Positions 26,314 through 36,273 of a stretch of 64,000 nt of DNA are shown here, piece by piece (the first letter of the stretch is position 1; each line of letters begins with the position of its first letter). The stretch is from Rhizobium viscosum (GTDB lineage Bacteria; Pseudomonadota; Alphaproteobacteria; Rhizobiales; Rhizobiaceae). A program made the position numbers and the translations under genes. Under the pieces are notes generated by a model that saw only the letters and a program-made list of their open reading frames with translations, ran no database searches and had not been told where the DNA came from. The stretch spans positions 124,001 through 188,000 of the forward strand of contig NZ_JADBEC010000002.1 of NCBI RefSeq assembly GCF_014873945.1. The letters run 5' to 3'.

Positions 26314-27216
26314 GTGAGCAACCCCGCCAAAGCCATTCGTATAGGTACTATGGTCAGCGCCTCAAAGGGCGGTGCCGACAAGCGCATTGCCCAGATTGCC
26401 GACATGGGTTTCGAAAGCTTCGAGCCCTTCTTCTGGCAGACCACCAACGGCCAGGATCTTGCAGAACTCGGCAAGCGCAGCGTGGAAGCGATCGGTGATC
26501 GCGACATCACCATCTCGACGCTTGGCATGTTCGGCAATCCGCTGGAGGAGACGGATATGGACCTGCAGACGCTGCAGGGATGGAAGGATTGCATCGATAA
26601 CGCCCATCACTTCGGCGCCACCTGCGTCGCGGGCTTTACCGGCCGCATCCGCAACAAGCCGCTGACTGAGAGCCTGCCGCGTTACAAGCAGGTCTGGAGC
26701 GAACTCGCCAAGCGCGCCGCCGACAAGGGGATCAAGATCGCCTTCGAAAATTGCGCCATGGATGGCAACTGGGCGACCGGCGACTGGAACATTGCCCATA
26801 ATCCCGATGCCTGGGAGCTGATCTTCAACGAGACGCCCGACGATAATATCGGCCTGGAATGGGAGCCGTGCCATCAGATGGTCTATCTGATCGAGCCGCT
26901 GCCGCAGATCCGCAAATGGGCGAGCAAGATCTTCCACGTCCACGGCAAGGACGCGACCATCCGCTGGGATGTGATCAAGGAACACGGCATCTTCGGCAAG
27001 GAAAAGTTCGTCTTCATGCGCACGCCGGGCTTCGGCGACAGCAACTGGACCGACATCATTTCCGAGCTGCGGCTTGCCGGCTGGTCCGGCTCCATCGATA
27101 TCGAAGGCTGGCATGACCCAGTCTATCGTGACGCCCTGGAAATGACCGGCCAGGTCTATGCATTCAATCATCTGAAGCATGCCCGGGGCGGCGATTTCGT
27201 CGTCGATCCGGTGTGA
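26314..27216 (+). CDS. Sugar phosphate isomerase/epimerase (xylose isomerase-like TIM barrel)
   Basis: 300 residues of the AP-endonuclease-2/xylose-isomerase-like fold. Likely metal ligands are in IKIAFENCAMDGNW, FHVHGKDATI and GSIDIEGWHDPVY. It starts at GTG 26314, 11 bp after the oxidoreductase. Oxidoreductase plus isomerase pairs of this sort convert imported sugars or cyclitols through keto intermediates; the exact reaction is not visible. Confidence 0.85.
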   Translation: MSNPAKAIRIGTMVSASKGGADKRIAQIADMGFESFEPFFWQTTNGQDLAELGKRSVEAIGDRDITISTLGMFGNPLEETDMDLQTLQGWKDCIDNAHHFGATCVAGFTGRIRNKPLTESLPRYKQVWSELAKRAADKGIKIAFENCAMDGNWATGDWNIAHNPDAWELIFNETPDDNIGLEWEPCHQMVYLIEPLPQIRKWASKIFHVHGKDATIRWDVIKEHGIFGKEKFVFMRTPGFGDSNWTDIISELRLAGWSGSIDIEGWHDPVYRDALEMTGQVYAFNHLKHARGGDFVVDPV

Positions 27217-27281
27217 GGAAACATGGCCGGCACGGAGGACATGCCGGCCATTTCAAAGGATAACCACAAAGGAGGAGAACC

Positions 27282-28514
27282 ATGGCTATCCGCAAATTTG
27301 CAGTTCTGGGCGCGCTGGCGCTTGCTGGCGTTTCGCTCTTCGGCTTGTCCGCCAAGGCGGAAGACGTCAAACTGACGCTCTGGTCGCTGGACAAGGACAC
27401 TCAGCCGGCGCCGAACCTGGTCAAGGAATTCAACGACCAGCATAACGGCATCACCATCGAATATCGCCTGATCCAGTTCGACGACGTCGTTACCGAAGCG
27501 ATGCGCGCCTATGCTACCGGCCAGGCGCCCGACATCATCGCTGTCGACAATCCCGAGCACGCGCTGTTTTCCTCGCGCGGCGCCTTCCTTGATATCTCCG
27601 ACATGATCAAGAATTCGAAGGTCATCAAGCCTGAGAATTATTTCCCGGGACCGCTGAAATCGGTCGAGTGGGACGGCAAATATTTCGGCGTGCCGAAGGC
27701 GACAAACACGATTGCGCTCTATTACAACAAGGACATGTTCAAGGCGAAAGGCCTCGATCCGAACAAGCCGCCTCAGACCTGGGACGAACTTGTCGAGGAT
27801 GCACGCAAGCTGACCGATCCGGCCAAGAACGTCTACGGTCTTGCCTTCTCGGCAAAGGCAAATGAGGAAGGCACTTTCCAGTTTCTGCCCTGGGCGCAGA
27901 TGGGCGGCGGCAGCTACGAGCACATCAATGCCGATGGCGCGGTCAAGGCGCTCGAAGTCTGGAAGACGATCATGGACGAGAAGCTCGCCTCGCCTGATAC
28001 GCTGACCCGCGGCCAGTGGGATTCGACCGGCACGTTCAATTCCGGCAATGCCGCCATGGCAATCTCCGGCCCCTGGGAGCTGGACCGCATGGTGCAGGAA
28101 GCCAAGTTCGACTGGGGTGTAACGCTGCTGCCGATTCCGAAGGAAGGTGCGGAGCGCTCTTCGGCAATGGGTGACTTCAACTGGGCGATCTTCTCGACCA
28201 GCAAGCATCCGGCCGAAGCCTTCAAGGCGCTCGAATATTTCGCATCCCAGGATGACAAGATGTTCAAGAACTTCGGCCAACTGCCGGCCCGTTCCGACAT
28301 CTCCATCCCTGAGACCGGCCAGCCGCTGAAGGATGCCGCGCTGAAGGTCTTCCTCGAGCAGCTGAAATACGCCAAGCCGCGCGGTCCGCATCCGCAGTGG
28401 CCGAAGATCTCCAAGGCTATCCAGGATGCCATCCAGGCAGCACTCACCGGCCAGATGAGCGCCAAGGACGCGCTGGATCAGGCTGCTGACAAGATCAAGG
28501 CAGTCCTCGGCTAA
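27282..28514 (+). CDS. CUT1 ABC transporter, sugar-binding protein
   Basis: 410 residues with a signal peptide (LGALALAGVSLFGLSAKA) and the family 1 extracellular solute-binding fold (KLTLWSLDKDT, ALYYNKDMFKAKGLDP, NAAMAISGPWELDRM). It captures a sugar, probably an oligosaccharide or glycoside, in the periplasm. The start has the strong ribosome site AAAGGAGGAGA. It is followed by two permease genes and an ATPase gene. Confidence 0.93.
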   Translation: MAIRKFAVLGALALAGVSLFGLSAKAEDVKLTLWSLDKDTQPAPNLVKEFNDQHNGITIEYRLIQFDDVVTEAMRAYATGQAPDIIAVDNPEHALFSSRGAFLDISDMIKNSKVIKPENYFPGPLKSVEWDGKYFGVPKATNTIALYYNKDMFKAKGLDPNKPPQTWDELVEDARKLTDPAKNVYGLAFSAKANEEGTFQFLPWAQMGGGSYEHINADGAVKALEVWKTIMDEKLASPDTLTRGQWDSTGTFNSGNAAMAISGPWELDRMVQEAKFDWGVTLLPIPKEGAERSSAMGDFNWAIFSTSKHPAEAFKALEYFASQDDKMFKNFGQLPARSDISIPETGQPLKDAALKVFLEQLKYAKPRGPHPQWPKISKAIQDAIQAALTGQMSAKDALDQAADKIKAVLG

Positions 28515-28614
28515 CTGGCATCACCGGATGGCCGTCGGCCATCCCATCTTTTCCTCCCGGCAGGGGCTGCTGCGGCATCAGCTAGGCAGCCCCGTTCGGA
28601 GCATCGGAGGACCC

Positions 28615-29517
28615 ATGAGAAGGATCCTTTCCAGCGTCAGGGATGGCCGCGGTTTCGATATCGTGCTTGTCGCCTTTCCGCTTGGCTTTCTGTTTCTGAT
28701 GGCAGGTCTGCCACTCATCTACAATGTCGTGATGAGCTTTCAGGAGGTTGATATGTTCAGCCTCGGCACCTTCTCGCGCCCCTGGGTGGGCTTCAAGAAC
28801 TACACGGATCTTTTCGCGCAACCGGAAACGCTGCCGATCCTCTACAATACGGCGATCTTCGTCGTCGGTTCGATCGCCGGCCAGTTCCTGATCGGCTTCG
28901 GCCTGGCGCTGTTCTTTTGGGTCAATTTCCCCGGTGCATCCTGGCTGCGTGGCCTGTTCCTCGTCTCCTGGGTGATGCCCGGTCTTGTCGTCGGCGCGAT
29001 CTGGAACTGGATCCTCTCGGGCGATTTCGGCGTGCTGAATTTCATCCTGAAGGAAAGCGGCATCATCTCCGGCAATATCTTCTGGCGTTCAGACCCGCAT
29101 TATTCGCTTTACGCCGTCATCATCGCCAATATCTGGCTTGGCACGTCCTTCAACATGATCCTGCTTTCCGTCGGCCTTTCCGGCATTCCGGGCGATCTCT
29201 ATGAGGCCGCCGAACTTGACGGCGCCACGGCGTGGCAGCGCTTCTGGACGATCACGCTGCCGATGATGCGCTCGACGATCGGCGCCATCATCGCGCTCGG
29301 CCTGATCTTTACGCTGCAGCAGTTCGACCTCTTTGCCGCCATCACCTCGGGTGGACCGAACAATTCCTCCAACGTCACGCAATACTGGGCCTGGGATTTG
29401 TCTTTCCGCCAATATGATTTCGCCAAGGGCGCGACCATTTCCGTCATCATGATCGTCTTCGTGATGTTTGCCTCTGTCGTCTACGTGCGCTCAACCCGCC
29501 ATGAGGTGCGCGGATGA
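28615..29517 (+). CDS. CUT1 ABC transporter, inner-membrane permease (MalF type)
   Basis: 300 residues from ATG 28615 (CGGAGGA just upstream; a longer frame from 28528 has no ribosome site). Six membrane segments, and the EAA loop YEAAELDGATAWQRFW that contacts the ATPase. Its last four bases ATGA also start the second permease, so the two are translationally coupled. Confidence 0.93.
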   Translation: MRRILSSVRDGRGFDIVLVAFPLGFLFLMAGLPLIYNVVMSFQEVDMFSLGTFSRPWVGFKNYTDLFAQPETLPILYNTAIFVVGSIAGQFLIGFGLALFFWVNFPGASWLRGLFLVSWVMPGLVVGAIWNWILSGDFGVLNFILKESGIISGNIFWRSDPHYSLYAVIIANIWLGTSFNMILLSVGLSGIPGDLYEAAELDGATAWQRFWTITLPMMRSTIGAIIALGLIFTLQQFDLFAAITSGGPNNSSNVTQYWAWDLSFRQYDFAKGATISVIMIVFVMFASVVYVRSTRHEVRG

Positions 29518-30341
29518 GCGAGACTGCACGCAATCGATTGATGCTCGTGATCGCCATTATCATGGCGGCGATCTATCTTTTCCCGCTCTATTGGATGTAC
29601 ATCACTGCGCTGAAAAGCGGCTCGGAGATGTTTGCCACACCCCCGAGCTTCTGGCCGGCCTCGCCGCAGTGGGGCACCTATACCTATGTCTGGGAAAGCC
29701 GGAACATGGGGCTCTATCTCTGGAACTCGCTGGTGATTGCGATCGGCGCGGTCGTCATCATTACGGTGCTCGGTGTCGGCTGCGCCTATGTGCTGGCGCG
29801 CTATCGCAATATCTGGGTGGATATAGGTCTCTTCCTGATCCTTATGCTGCAGGTCCTGCCGGCTTCGCTGATGATCACGCCGATCTTCGTCGGCTTCTCC
29901 CAGATTGGCATGCTGAATTATCCAAGGCTCGCCGTCATCATTGCCATCGCCGCAAAGAGCATGCCGTTCTTCGTGGTGCTGGTACGCGCTACCTTCATGG
30001 CGGTTCCGATGGAGCTCGAAGAGGCGGCCCTCGTCGACGGCAATTCGCGTGTCGGCGCCTTCTTCAACATCGTGCTGCCGCTTGCCCGCAACGGCATTCT
30101 GGTCAGCGCCATTCTCATCTTCATGCAAGCCTTTGGCGAGTTCGTCTATTCCAAGTCGATGATCCAGGCGGCCGAGCTTCAGCCGGCGAGCGTCGGGCTC
30201 AACTCCTTCATGGGGCCGAACACCAATGAATGGAACAACATCATGGCCTACGCCACGATGTATGTGACGCCGATCCTTGCCATCTTTGTTCTTTTGCAGC
30301 GCCGCATCGTATCCGGCCTCACCTCGGGAGCCCTCAAATGA
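29514..30341 (+). CDS. CUT1 ABC transporter, inner-membrane permease (MalG type)
   Basis: 275 residues with six membrane segments and the EAA loop LEEAALVDGNSRVGAFF. It overlaps the previous permease by ATGA and the next gene by ATGA. It pairs with the MalF-type subunit to form the sugar channel. Confidence 0.93.
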   Translation: MSETARNRLMLVIAIIMAAIYLFPLYWMYITALKSGSEMFATPPSFWPASPQWGTYTYVWESRNMGLYLWNSLVIAIGAVVIITVLGVGCAYVLARYRNIWVDIGLFLILMLQVLPASLMITPIFVGFSQIGMLNYPRLAVIIAIAAKSMPFFVVLVRATFMAVPMELEEAALVDGNSRVGAFFNIVLPLARNGILVSAILIFMQAFGEFVYSKSMIQAAELQPASVGLNSFMGPNTNEWNNIMAYATMYVTPILAIFVLLQRRIVSGLTSGALK

Positions 30342-31408
30342 CCCCTCAGATCGAGCTTGCCGGCGTCAACAAATATTACGGCGCCTTCCATGCCTTGAAG
30401 AATATCGACCTCTCCATCGCCAAGGGGACCTTCGTCGCGCTTGTAGGCCCTTCCGGCTGCGGCAAGTCGACGCTGCTGCGCTCGCTCGCCGGGCTGGAAA
30501 CCATCTCCGATGGCAGCCTGAAGATTGCCGGCGAGCTGATGAACGGAGTGCCGCCGCGTAAACGCGATGTCGCCATGGTATTCCAGTCCTATGCGCTCTA
30601 TCCGCATATGACCGTTGAGGAAAACCTCACCTACAGCCTGCGCATGCGCGGCGTTGCAAAGGCGGAGGCGAAGAAGGCAGCCGAGGAGGTCGCAGCCACC
30701 ACAGGCCTTTCGCATCTGCTGAAGCGCTATCCGCGTGAGCTTTCCGGTGGTCAACGCCAGCGCGTCGCCATGAGCCGCGCCATCATCCGCCACCCGAAGG
30801 CCTTCCTCTTCGACGAGCCGCTGTCCAATCTCGATGCGGCCCTGCGCGTCCATATGCGCAAAGAGATCCGCGCGCTGCACGATCGTCTGCATGCGACCTC
30901 GGTCTATGTGACGCATGACCAGATCGAGGCGATGACCATGGCGGATCACGTCGTCGTCATGCGCGATGGCATCATCGAGCAGCAGGGCAGGCCGCTCGAT
31001 CTTTACGACAAGCCTGCCAACAAATTCGTCGCCGGTTTCATCGGCTCGCCCGCGATGAACTTCATTCCGGCGATTGCCGGCGAGGATGGAAAAAGCCTCA
31101 CGCTCGATCTCGGGGCGCTCAGGCAGCAGATCGCCATCGACCATCAGATACAGCCAGGTCGCAGGGTCACCGCCGGAATCCGCCCCGAGCATATAGGCAT
31201 CACCAATCAGGGGCAGGGGAGTTTTGACGTACCGGTCGCAGTCGTCGAATCCACGGGTTCCTCGACCTTCATCACCGCTGCAACGACGCCCGAAATGACG
31301 ATTGTTGAAACGGGCAGGGGATCGGTTCAGCCGGGCCAGACGATCGGCGTCACCGTCGATCCGGCGCAAGTGCATCTCTTTGATGAGACGAGTGGCATCA
31401 GAATTTGA
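30338..31408 (+). CDS. CUT1 ABC transporter, ATP-binding protein (MalK/UgpC type)
   Basis: 356 residues from ATG 30338, overlapping the permease stop. Walker A is GPSGCGKSTLLR, the signature is LSGGQRQRVAMSRA, Walker B is AFLFDEPLSNLDA, and the switch His is in VYVTHDQIEAMT. The C-terminal ~110 residues form the TOBE/OB regulatory domain (AGIRPEHIGI). Last gene of the operon. One of three such ATPases in the window; the usual length is 350-370. Confidence 0.95.
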   Translation: MTPQIELAGVNKYYGAFHALKNIDLSIAKGTFVALVGPSGCGKSTLLRSLAGLETISDGSLKIAGELMNGVPPRKRDVAMVFQSYALYPHMTVEENLTYSLRMRGVAKAEAKKAAEEVAATTGLSHLLKRYPRELSGGQRQRVAMSRAIIRHPKAFLFDEPLSNLDAALRVHMRKEIRALHDRLHATSVYVTHDQIEAMTMADHVVVMRDGIIEQQGRPLDLYDKPANKFVAGFIGSPAMNFIPAIAGEDGKSLTLDLGALRQQIAIDHQIQPGRRVTAGIRPEHIGITNQGQGSFDVPVAVVESTGSSTFITAATTPEMTIVETGRGSVQPGQTIGVTVDPAQVHLFDETSGIRI

Positions 31409-31533
31409 GATCTGGTTTCGGCTGATCGGGTTCCCGCAGTAACCCACAGCGGGACACGGCTCGACCATCACGCACCAGCGATAGATCTGATTGCTATATT
31501 CTCGGCCGCTCGTCGGCCGAGCCGTCGCCGTGC

Positions 31534-31725
31534 TTATCGGGCGAGCGAAGCCGGTGCAGCTTGCTTGGCTGCCACTTCCGTATCGTGCGGTCGTTCGTCA
31601 GAGTTTGCCCACACGGCCACAGCAAGTCCTGCGACGATAAAGTAGGGCAGTTTGCTTGAAAGCTTGAGCTTGCCGGAAACGGCATTGCCGCGAGTGCATT
31701 CAAAGCCGGACATTTCTGGGGTCAT
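31534..31725 (-). CDS. Possible small single-span membrane protein
   Basis: 63 residues from ATG 31725 (GACAGG five bases upstream) with one hydrophobic segment, LPYFIVAGLAVAVWA, then a short polar tail. No family recognised. It lies alone between the ABC operon and the efflux genes. A hairpin CTCGGCCG-CTCGT-CGGCCGAG at 31501-31521 follows it. The frame stays open further upstream to 31866, so the start is uncertain and the whole call is tentative. Confidence 0.35.
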   Translation of the reverse strand: MTPEMSGFECTRGNAVSGKLKLSSKLPYFIVAGLAVAVWANSDERPHDTEVAAKQAAPASLAR

Positions 31726-31831
31726 CAGTACCTGTCTCGTGTGAATATCACGTCGCATACATAGTACATGCGGCGATTCGAATGAACCCCCAGATTGGGG
31801 GATATACAAGAAGTTGCTGACATCAGGCAGA

Positions 31832-33442
31832 TCAATGTCCGCCCTGATGGCCCGAACCCTCGCCAAGGTCGATTTTGCGCAGGATGAAAGCGAGCGGCAG
31901 AACCGCGAGCGATAGCCACATCAGCGTGTGGAAAACATCGATATAGGCGAGATAGCTTGCCTGGATCTGCACCTGCTGGCCGATCCAGGCCATGGCCTGC
32001 GATTGCGCATCGATCGCTCCGGTCCCTCTATCGGCAAAATATTGGGTCGCGCCCTGCAGGGCTTGGTTGTAGGTGGGATCGGAGGGGATGATGTGCTCGA
32101 CCAATCGGCTCTGATGCCACTGTTCCCGGTGGGCGAGCACGTTTGATGCGATCGCAACGCCGATCGAACCACCTGTGTTGCGCGCTGCATTGATGAGGGC
32201 CGATGCCTGGTCCGTCTGGTCCGGCCTCAGGCCATCATAGGAGGCTGCGGTCATCGGGATGAAGATCAGCGGCAGGCCGAAGCCGAGATAGATGCGCGAC
32301 CAGACGAAGAAACCGAAGTTCAGGTCGGCGTTGAGGCGTGTCATGTCATACATGGCGGCGGCAATGATCGCGGTGCCGATGGCGATCAGATATTTCGGCT
32401 GGATTTTGTTGGAGATCCGTCCCGCCACGAACATCATGAACATCGTGACCAGGCCGCCGGGCGAAAGCGCAAGCCCGGCCCAGGTCGCCGTATAGCCGAA
32501 ATTCTGCTGCAGGACCTGCGGGATGAACTGGGTCGTGGCGATTAGGATCGCCCCCGTCGCCAGCATGACAATGAAACAGGAACCGAATTGTCGGCTTGCA
32601 AGCAAGCGCACGTCGACAACAGGATTGGCCGTTTTCATCAGCCATGGGATCGCAAGAAGAAAAGCTGAGATGCAGATTGCCGTGGCGGCAATGATGAAGT
32701 TCGAGCCGAACCAGTCTTCCGTCTGGCCACGGTCGAGAACCAGTTCGAGCGCCCCGAGAAAGGTCGCGACCAGCAGGAAGCCGACAATATCGAAACGCAC
32801 GCCTTGCCGGCGCATCCGTGCGCGTTCCTGGCGCAGTGAATCCGGTTCGTCCACGAGAAAGTAGACAAGGATGAAGGCGAAAAGGCCGACCGGTCCGTTG
32901 ATTAGGAAGCACCAGTGCCAGGAGAAATTGTCAGAGAGGTAGCCGCCGAGCGTCGGGCCGACCACGGGAGCGACGACCACGGCGACGCCGAACAGGGCAA
33001 AAGCCTGGCTGCGCTTCGATGGCGGGAAGGAATCGGCGAGGATCGATTGGGAGATCGGCACCATGCCGCCGCCCGCAAAACCCTGGATCATGCGGAAAAT
33101 CAGCAGGGATTCCAGGTTCCACGCAAGGCCGCAGCAGAGAGAGGCAATGGTGAAGGTCGCAAGGCACATAAGGTAGAAGCGCCGTCTTCCGTAACGTTTG
33201 GCAATGAAGCTGCTGGCGACGAGAATGATGGCGTTGGAAACGAGATAGGTCGTGACGACCCATGACGCCTCGTCGGCGCTTACGGCAAGACCGCCGGAGA
33301 TGTAGCGCAGTGCCACATTGGCAATCGTCGTATCCAGGACCTCCATGAAGGTCGCGAGCGAAACGACCAGCGCGATCAGCCACGGATTGGCAACTCTTGC
33401 ACCGGATGCGGGCGTGCCATCCGCCGTTGTGGCATTACTCAT
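31832..33442 (-). CDS. emrB: Drug efflux MFS transporter, DHA2 family (EmrB-like)
   Basis: 536 residues with 14 membrane segments, the DHA2 norm. Motif C-like ALFGVAVVVAPVVGPTLGG and the motif A-like YGRRRFYLM are visible, and DTTIANVALRYISG marks helix 1. With the membrane fusion protein encoded immediately upstream (one base between the genes) and an outer-membrane channel, it would export hydrophobic drugs by proton antiport. No regulator gene is adjacent. Confidence 0.92.
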   Translation of the reverse strand: MSNATTADGTPASGARVANPWLIALVVSLATFMEVLDTTIANVALRYISGGLAVSADEASWVVTTYLVSNAIILVASSFIAKRYGRRRFYLMCLATFTIASLCCGLAWNLESLLIFRMIQGFAGGGMVPISQSILADSFPPSKRSQAFALFGVAVVVAPVVGPTLGGYLSDNFSWHWCFLINGPVGLFAFILVYFLVDEPDSLRQERARMRRQGVRFDIVGFLLVATFLGALELVLDRGQTEDWFGSNFIIAATAICISAFLLAIPWLMKTANPVVDVRLLASRQFGSCFIVMLATGAILIATTQFIPQVLQQNFGYTATWAGLALSPGGLVTMFMMFVAGRISNKIQPKYLIAIGTAIIAAAMYDMTRLNADLNFGFFVWSRIYLGFGLPLIFIPMTAASYDGLRPDQTDQASALINAARNTGGSIGVAIASNVLAHREQWHQSRLVEHIIPSDPTYNQALQGATQYFADRGTGAIDAQSQAMAWIGQQVQIQASYLAYIDVFHTLMWLSLAVLPLAFILRKIDLGEGSGHQGGH

Positions 33443-33443
33443 G

Positions 33444-34604
33444 TCAGTTCCTCGGACGCACGGTTACCGTCGGCACTACGGACATGCCAGGACCGATCGC
33501 CACATCCTTCGGCCAGTTATCGACGACGATCTTGACCGGCACACGCTGTATGACCTTCACATAGTTGCCGGTGGCGTTTTCAGCTGGAAGCAGTGAAAAG
33601 GCGGTGCCCGATCCGGGCTGGACGGAATCGATCCGGCCACGAAGGACATGATCCGGATAGGCGTCGATCGTCACATCGACAGGTTGGCCCGGCCGCATGT
33701 CCGTCAGCTGTGTTTCCTTGAAATTGGCCGTTACCCAGATCTCGTCGGGCACGAACATGGAGACAGCCTGTCCAGCCTGGACATATTGCCCTTTCGAGCC
33801 GCTGAGCTTGACGACACGGCCGGGCTGCGCAGCCGTGATCGTTGTATAGCTGAGATTCTGTTCGGCCGCTTCGACCTGCGCTTCTGCCTGATGCAGACTG
33901 GCAACGGCACTTGCTCGTTGTGCTTCGGCGGCCGCTTTGTTCTTGATGGCCGAGATGACACTTGCCTGCGCCTGAGCGGTACTTGCTCTATCCTGCCTCA
34001 ACGTGGACGCTGCCTGCTGTGCGGCCTGTTCTGAGCCGGCACCGCTTTTTACCAGTTGCTGCTGCCGGTCGCTTTCATCCTGCGCATACTGAAGGGCGGC
34101 TTCCGCCGAGGTCTGCTGCGCCTTGGCTTCGTCGATCGCTGCGGCTGCGGCGGCAATCTGCGCTTCGGCGCTGGAAATCGCTGCCTTTGCGACATCGACC
34201 TGGCCGTGCGCCTGGTCCAGTGCGATCTGGTAGTCGCGGGGATCGATTTTGGCAATGACTGCGCCGACGTCGACATGCTTGTTATCGGAGAGGGGAACAT
34301 CCGAGACATAACCCGACACCTTGGCAGCGACCGAGAAGCTGCGGGCATCGACGAAGGCGTCGTCCGTCGTCTCATAGGGATGGAAATAGATCAGCCAGAT
34401 GAAATAGCCGGCGACAGCAACAACAACAAGCACAAGAACGACGAGCAGGGTCGCCATCGGATGACGCCTGACAATGGAGGGGCGCTTCTCGGCTTCGGCG
34501 TTCTTTTCAACCTCTTTGGTCAGGGCTTCGTTTTTTGCAGGATCGGAGAGCTGATCTTGCCCGGCGGCGGCGGGCTGGTTCTGGGGCACGGCAATGTCTT
34601 TCAT
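33444..34604 (-). CDS. emrA: Membrane fusion (HlyD-family) protein, EmrA-like
   Basis: About 386 residues from ATG 34604. A cytoplasmic polar start is followed by one membrane segment (ATLLVVLVLVVVAVAGYF, about residues 52-70) and the barrel-sandwich/lipoyl halves (VAAKVSGYVSDVPLSDN, TTITAAQPGRVVKLSG). An Ala/Gln-rich alpha hairpin separates them. The periplasmic end has WVTANFKETQLTDMRPG, the family signature. It links EmrB to an outer-membrane channel. Confidence 0.9.
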   Translation of the reverse strand: MKDIAVPQNQPAAAGQDQLSDPAKNEALTKEVEKNAEAEKRPSIVRRHPMATLLVVLVLVVVAVAGYFIWLIYFHPYETTDDAFVDARSFSVAAKVSGYVSDVPLSDNKHVDVGAVIAKIDPRDYQIALDQAHGQVDVAKAAISSAEAQIAAAAAAIDEAKAQQTSAEAALQYAQDESDRQQQLVKSGAGSEQAAQQAASTLRQDRASTAQAQASVISAIKNKAAAEAQRASAVASLHQAEAQVEAAEQNLSYTTITAAQPGRVVKLSGSKGQYVQAGQAVSMFVPDEIWVTANFKETQLTDMRPGQPVDVTIDAYPDHVLRGRIDSVQPGSGTAFSLLPAENATGNYVKVIQRVPVKIVVDNWPKDVAIGPGMSVVPTVTVRPRN

Positions 34605-35110
34605 TTTGAAAACCTGAAACCAACGCCGGATCATCGGCTTCGGTTCCGGTCAAAAATGCCGCACGGATGGAAGGAGGGCGAAACGCCGAAAGTCGCCGAC
34701 GGCTGCAGATCAAGGCGTTGGCGGGGATTGAAGCATCCGTGCTTAGTCTATGTGCTGCCGAAAGGTGATGTGCCGATGGTCGAATCCATCGCGCCGCCGG
34801 CGAAGTAAGCCGCATACGTCAACCTTCCTCTCTGTGGCCCGGCCTCGCCGCGCACAAGGTCGGCGGCATTCGAGAATAATCCCTCAGATCGCGGTGCACC
34901 CCCCAGGAGATAATCCAGTCCAATGCGTTCGGTCGAGGAAGCCGTCTGCAGACATCTCGAAGCGGCAGCCGGTTGTGTCATTTTTAAATGCTGGCAAATA
35001 GACTGACAGTTATGGTCCCTTCAGGGGCAAGCTGCGGAAGATTGTCGGCTTCGACGCTGGATATCTGTCGCTGTCGATCGAAGCGCGATAGTAATGTCTG
35101 TGATGGGAAG
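34605..35110. other. Intergenic region upstream of emrA
   Basis: 506 bp with no convincing gene. It should hold the emrA promoter on the minus strand. Short frames on both strands lack ribosome sites and family motifs. Confidence 0.4.
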
Positions 35111-35359
35111 ATGTCAGACCCAACAAGCGAGCGCATTATGACCAACTGTTACATCAAACCTCGGGACGAAGCGCTGACATCGGATGACCTCGCCACATGC
35201 CAGAATGTGCTGGATTTGCTGAAGGCCGCGTTCGGTCTTGCCGATGACGACGAGGAGGTGAGCCGGTCGGCTGCAATCATTATCGAACTCTACCGTCAGG
35301 GCGTTCACGACGAAGAACAACTGAAGACGCTGGTCTTTGCCACGCGCGGCAAGATCTGA
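35111..35359 (+). CDS. Small acidic protein of unknown function
   Basis: 82 residues from ATG 35111, or 73 from ATG 35138. Acidic and helical (LATCQNVLDLLKAAFGLADD, SAAIIIELYRQGVHDEEQL); no signal peptide. The composition and regular helices look like a real small soluble rhizobial protein. No function can be assigned. Confidence 0.55.
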   Translation: MSDPTSERIMTNCYIKPRDEALTSDDLATCQNVLDLLKAAFGLADDDEEVSRSAAIIIELYRQGVHDEEQLKTLVFATRGKI

Positions 35360-35496
35360 GGCCGGCACGTCTTCAATGTGGATGGATCGATCTGATTTGC
35401 CATCCCAAATCCTACCTTTATCGCGCGACATCAGCGCCTGCTGTTGCGATCGAAGCCGCAGGTGCTGTTGCTAAACCGCCCGCATCAGGAGGTCTT

Positions 35497-35799
35497 ATGA
35501 GAAGTTTGATTTTAGTGGCTGCCCTCTTGCTCCCTACAGCTGCCTTTGCGCTCGACGCGGTGGAGGTCAATGCGCGCGACCATTCCTGCCGCGAGCTCGC
35601 ACAGATTATCCAGCAGAAAAAGGCTGTCTTCGTTCGCATGGGCATTGGAGGCCGGAGCTTCCGTTACCCGCCGGCGCGATGCCGGCTGGGCGACAAATAC
35701 AGCGTGGCCAGAGTACGAGCGGCCAATGGGGAAATGTGCGTGCTCGACTACGAGTGCGTTTACGACCCGCAATCCTTCTACAACCGCATTCCCAAATAA
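35497..35799 (+). CDS. Small secreted cysteine-containing protein
   Basis: 100 residues with a signal peptide (LILVAALLLPTAAFA). The mature part of about 80 residues has four cysteines (DHSCREL, PARCRLG, GEMCVLDYECVYDP), likely two disulphides in the periplasm. A family I recall as common and uncharacterised in Rhizobiaceae. AGGAGG lies a few bases upstream of the ATG. Confidence 0.7.
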   Translation: MRSLILVAALLLPTAAFALDAVEVNARDHSCRELAQIIQQKKAVFVRMGIGGRSFRYPPARCRLGDKYSVARVRAANGEMCVLDYECVYDPQSFYNRIPK

Positions 35800-35805
35800 T
35801 AGTTC

Positions 35806-36048
35806 TTATCGCTCTGCTGCTGCGGCGTAGACGACTTGAAGTTCCATCTGCACCGCATCCATGAACAGGGCGGCCTGCCGCGAGAGTTCGTGATCGCTGC
35901 AGCCCTGGTCTCTCAAATTGGCTGCGAACCCGGCCATCTCCGACCGCCAGAAGCGGTTGGCGGCCTCGCCGTGAAGGTTCTGAAGGGCCTCGGCACAGCG
36001 CCTGATATCGGCTGCGCGTCGGTCGGCGGGAAACTGCAGAAGCGGCAT
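35806..36048 (-). CDS. DUF6074-like small protein
   Basis: 80 residues from ATG 36048 (GGAG five bases upstream). The start MPLLQFPADRRAADIRRCA and the following HGEAANRFWRSE resemble the small rhizobial DUF6074 proteins. Cytoplasmic and helical; function unknown. The longer frame to 36333 is rejected because its extra part has no such pattern. Confidence 0.65.
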   Translation of the reverse strand: MPLLQFPADRRAADIRRCAEALQNLHGEAANRFWRSEMAGFAANLRDQGCSDHELSRQAALFMDAVQMELQVVYAAAAER

Positions 36049-36273
36049 GCTATCTCCGTCATTGCTGGGCGAATCGCCAAGTGTCCCGCAGAATGGCTGT
36101 GAGTTCTTCACAAGTGGTGAAGCCGATCGCACAGACATGACACCACAAATACTGCCTGATTGTCGGATGGCACCCGACATCACTGAAAATTGACAGAATG
36201 CAATCTGGCAGCAGTCGCCGTCACGCCAGGCTATGCTAGAATCTTCAGCTGAACGCAGTGATGGGAAGTGATG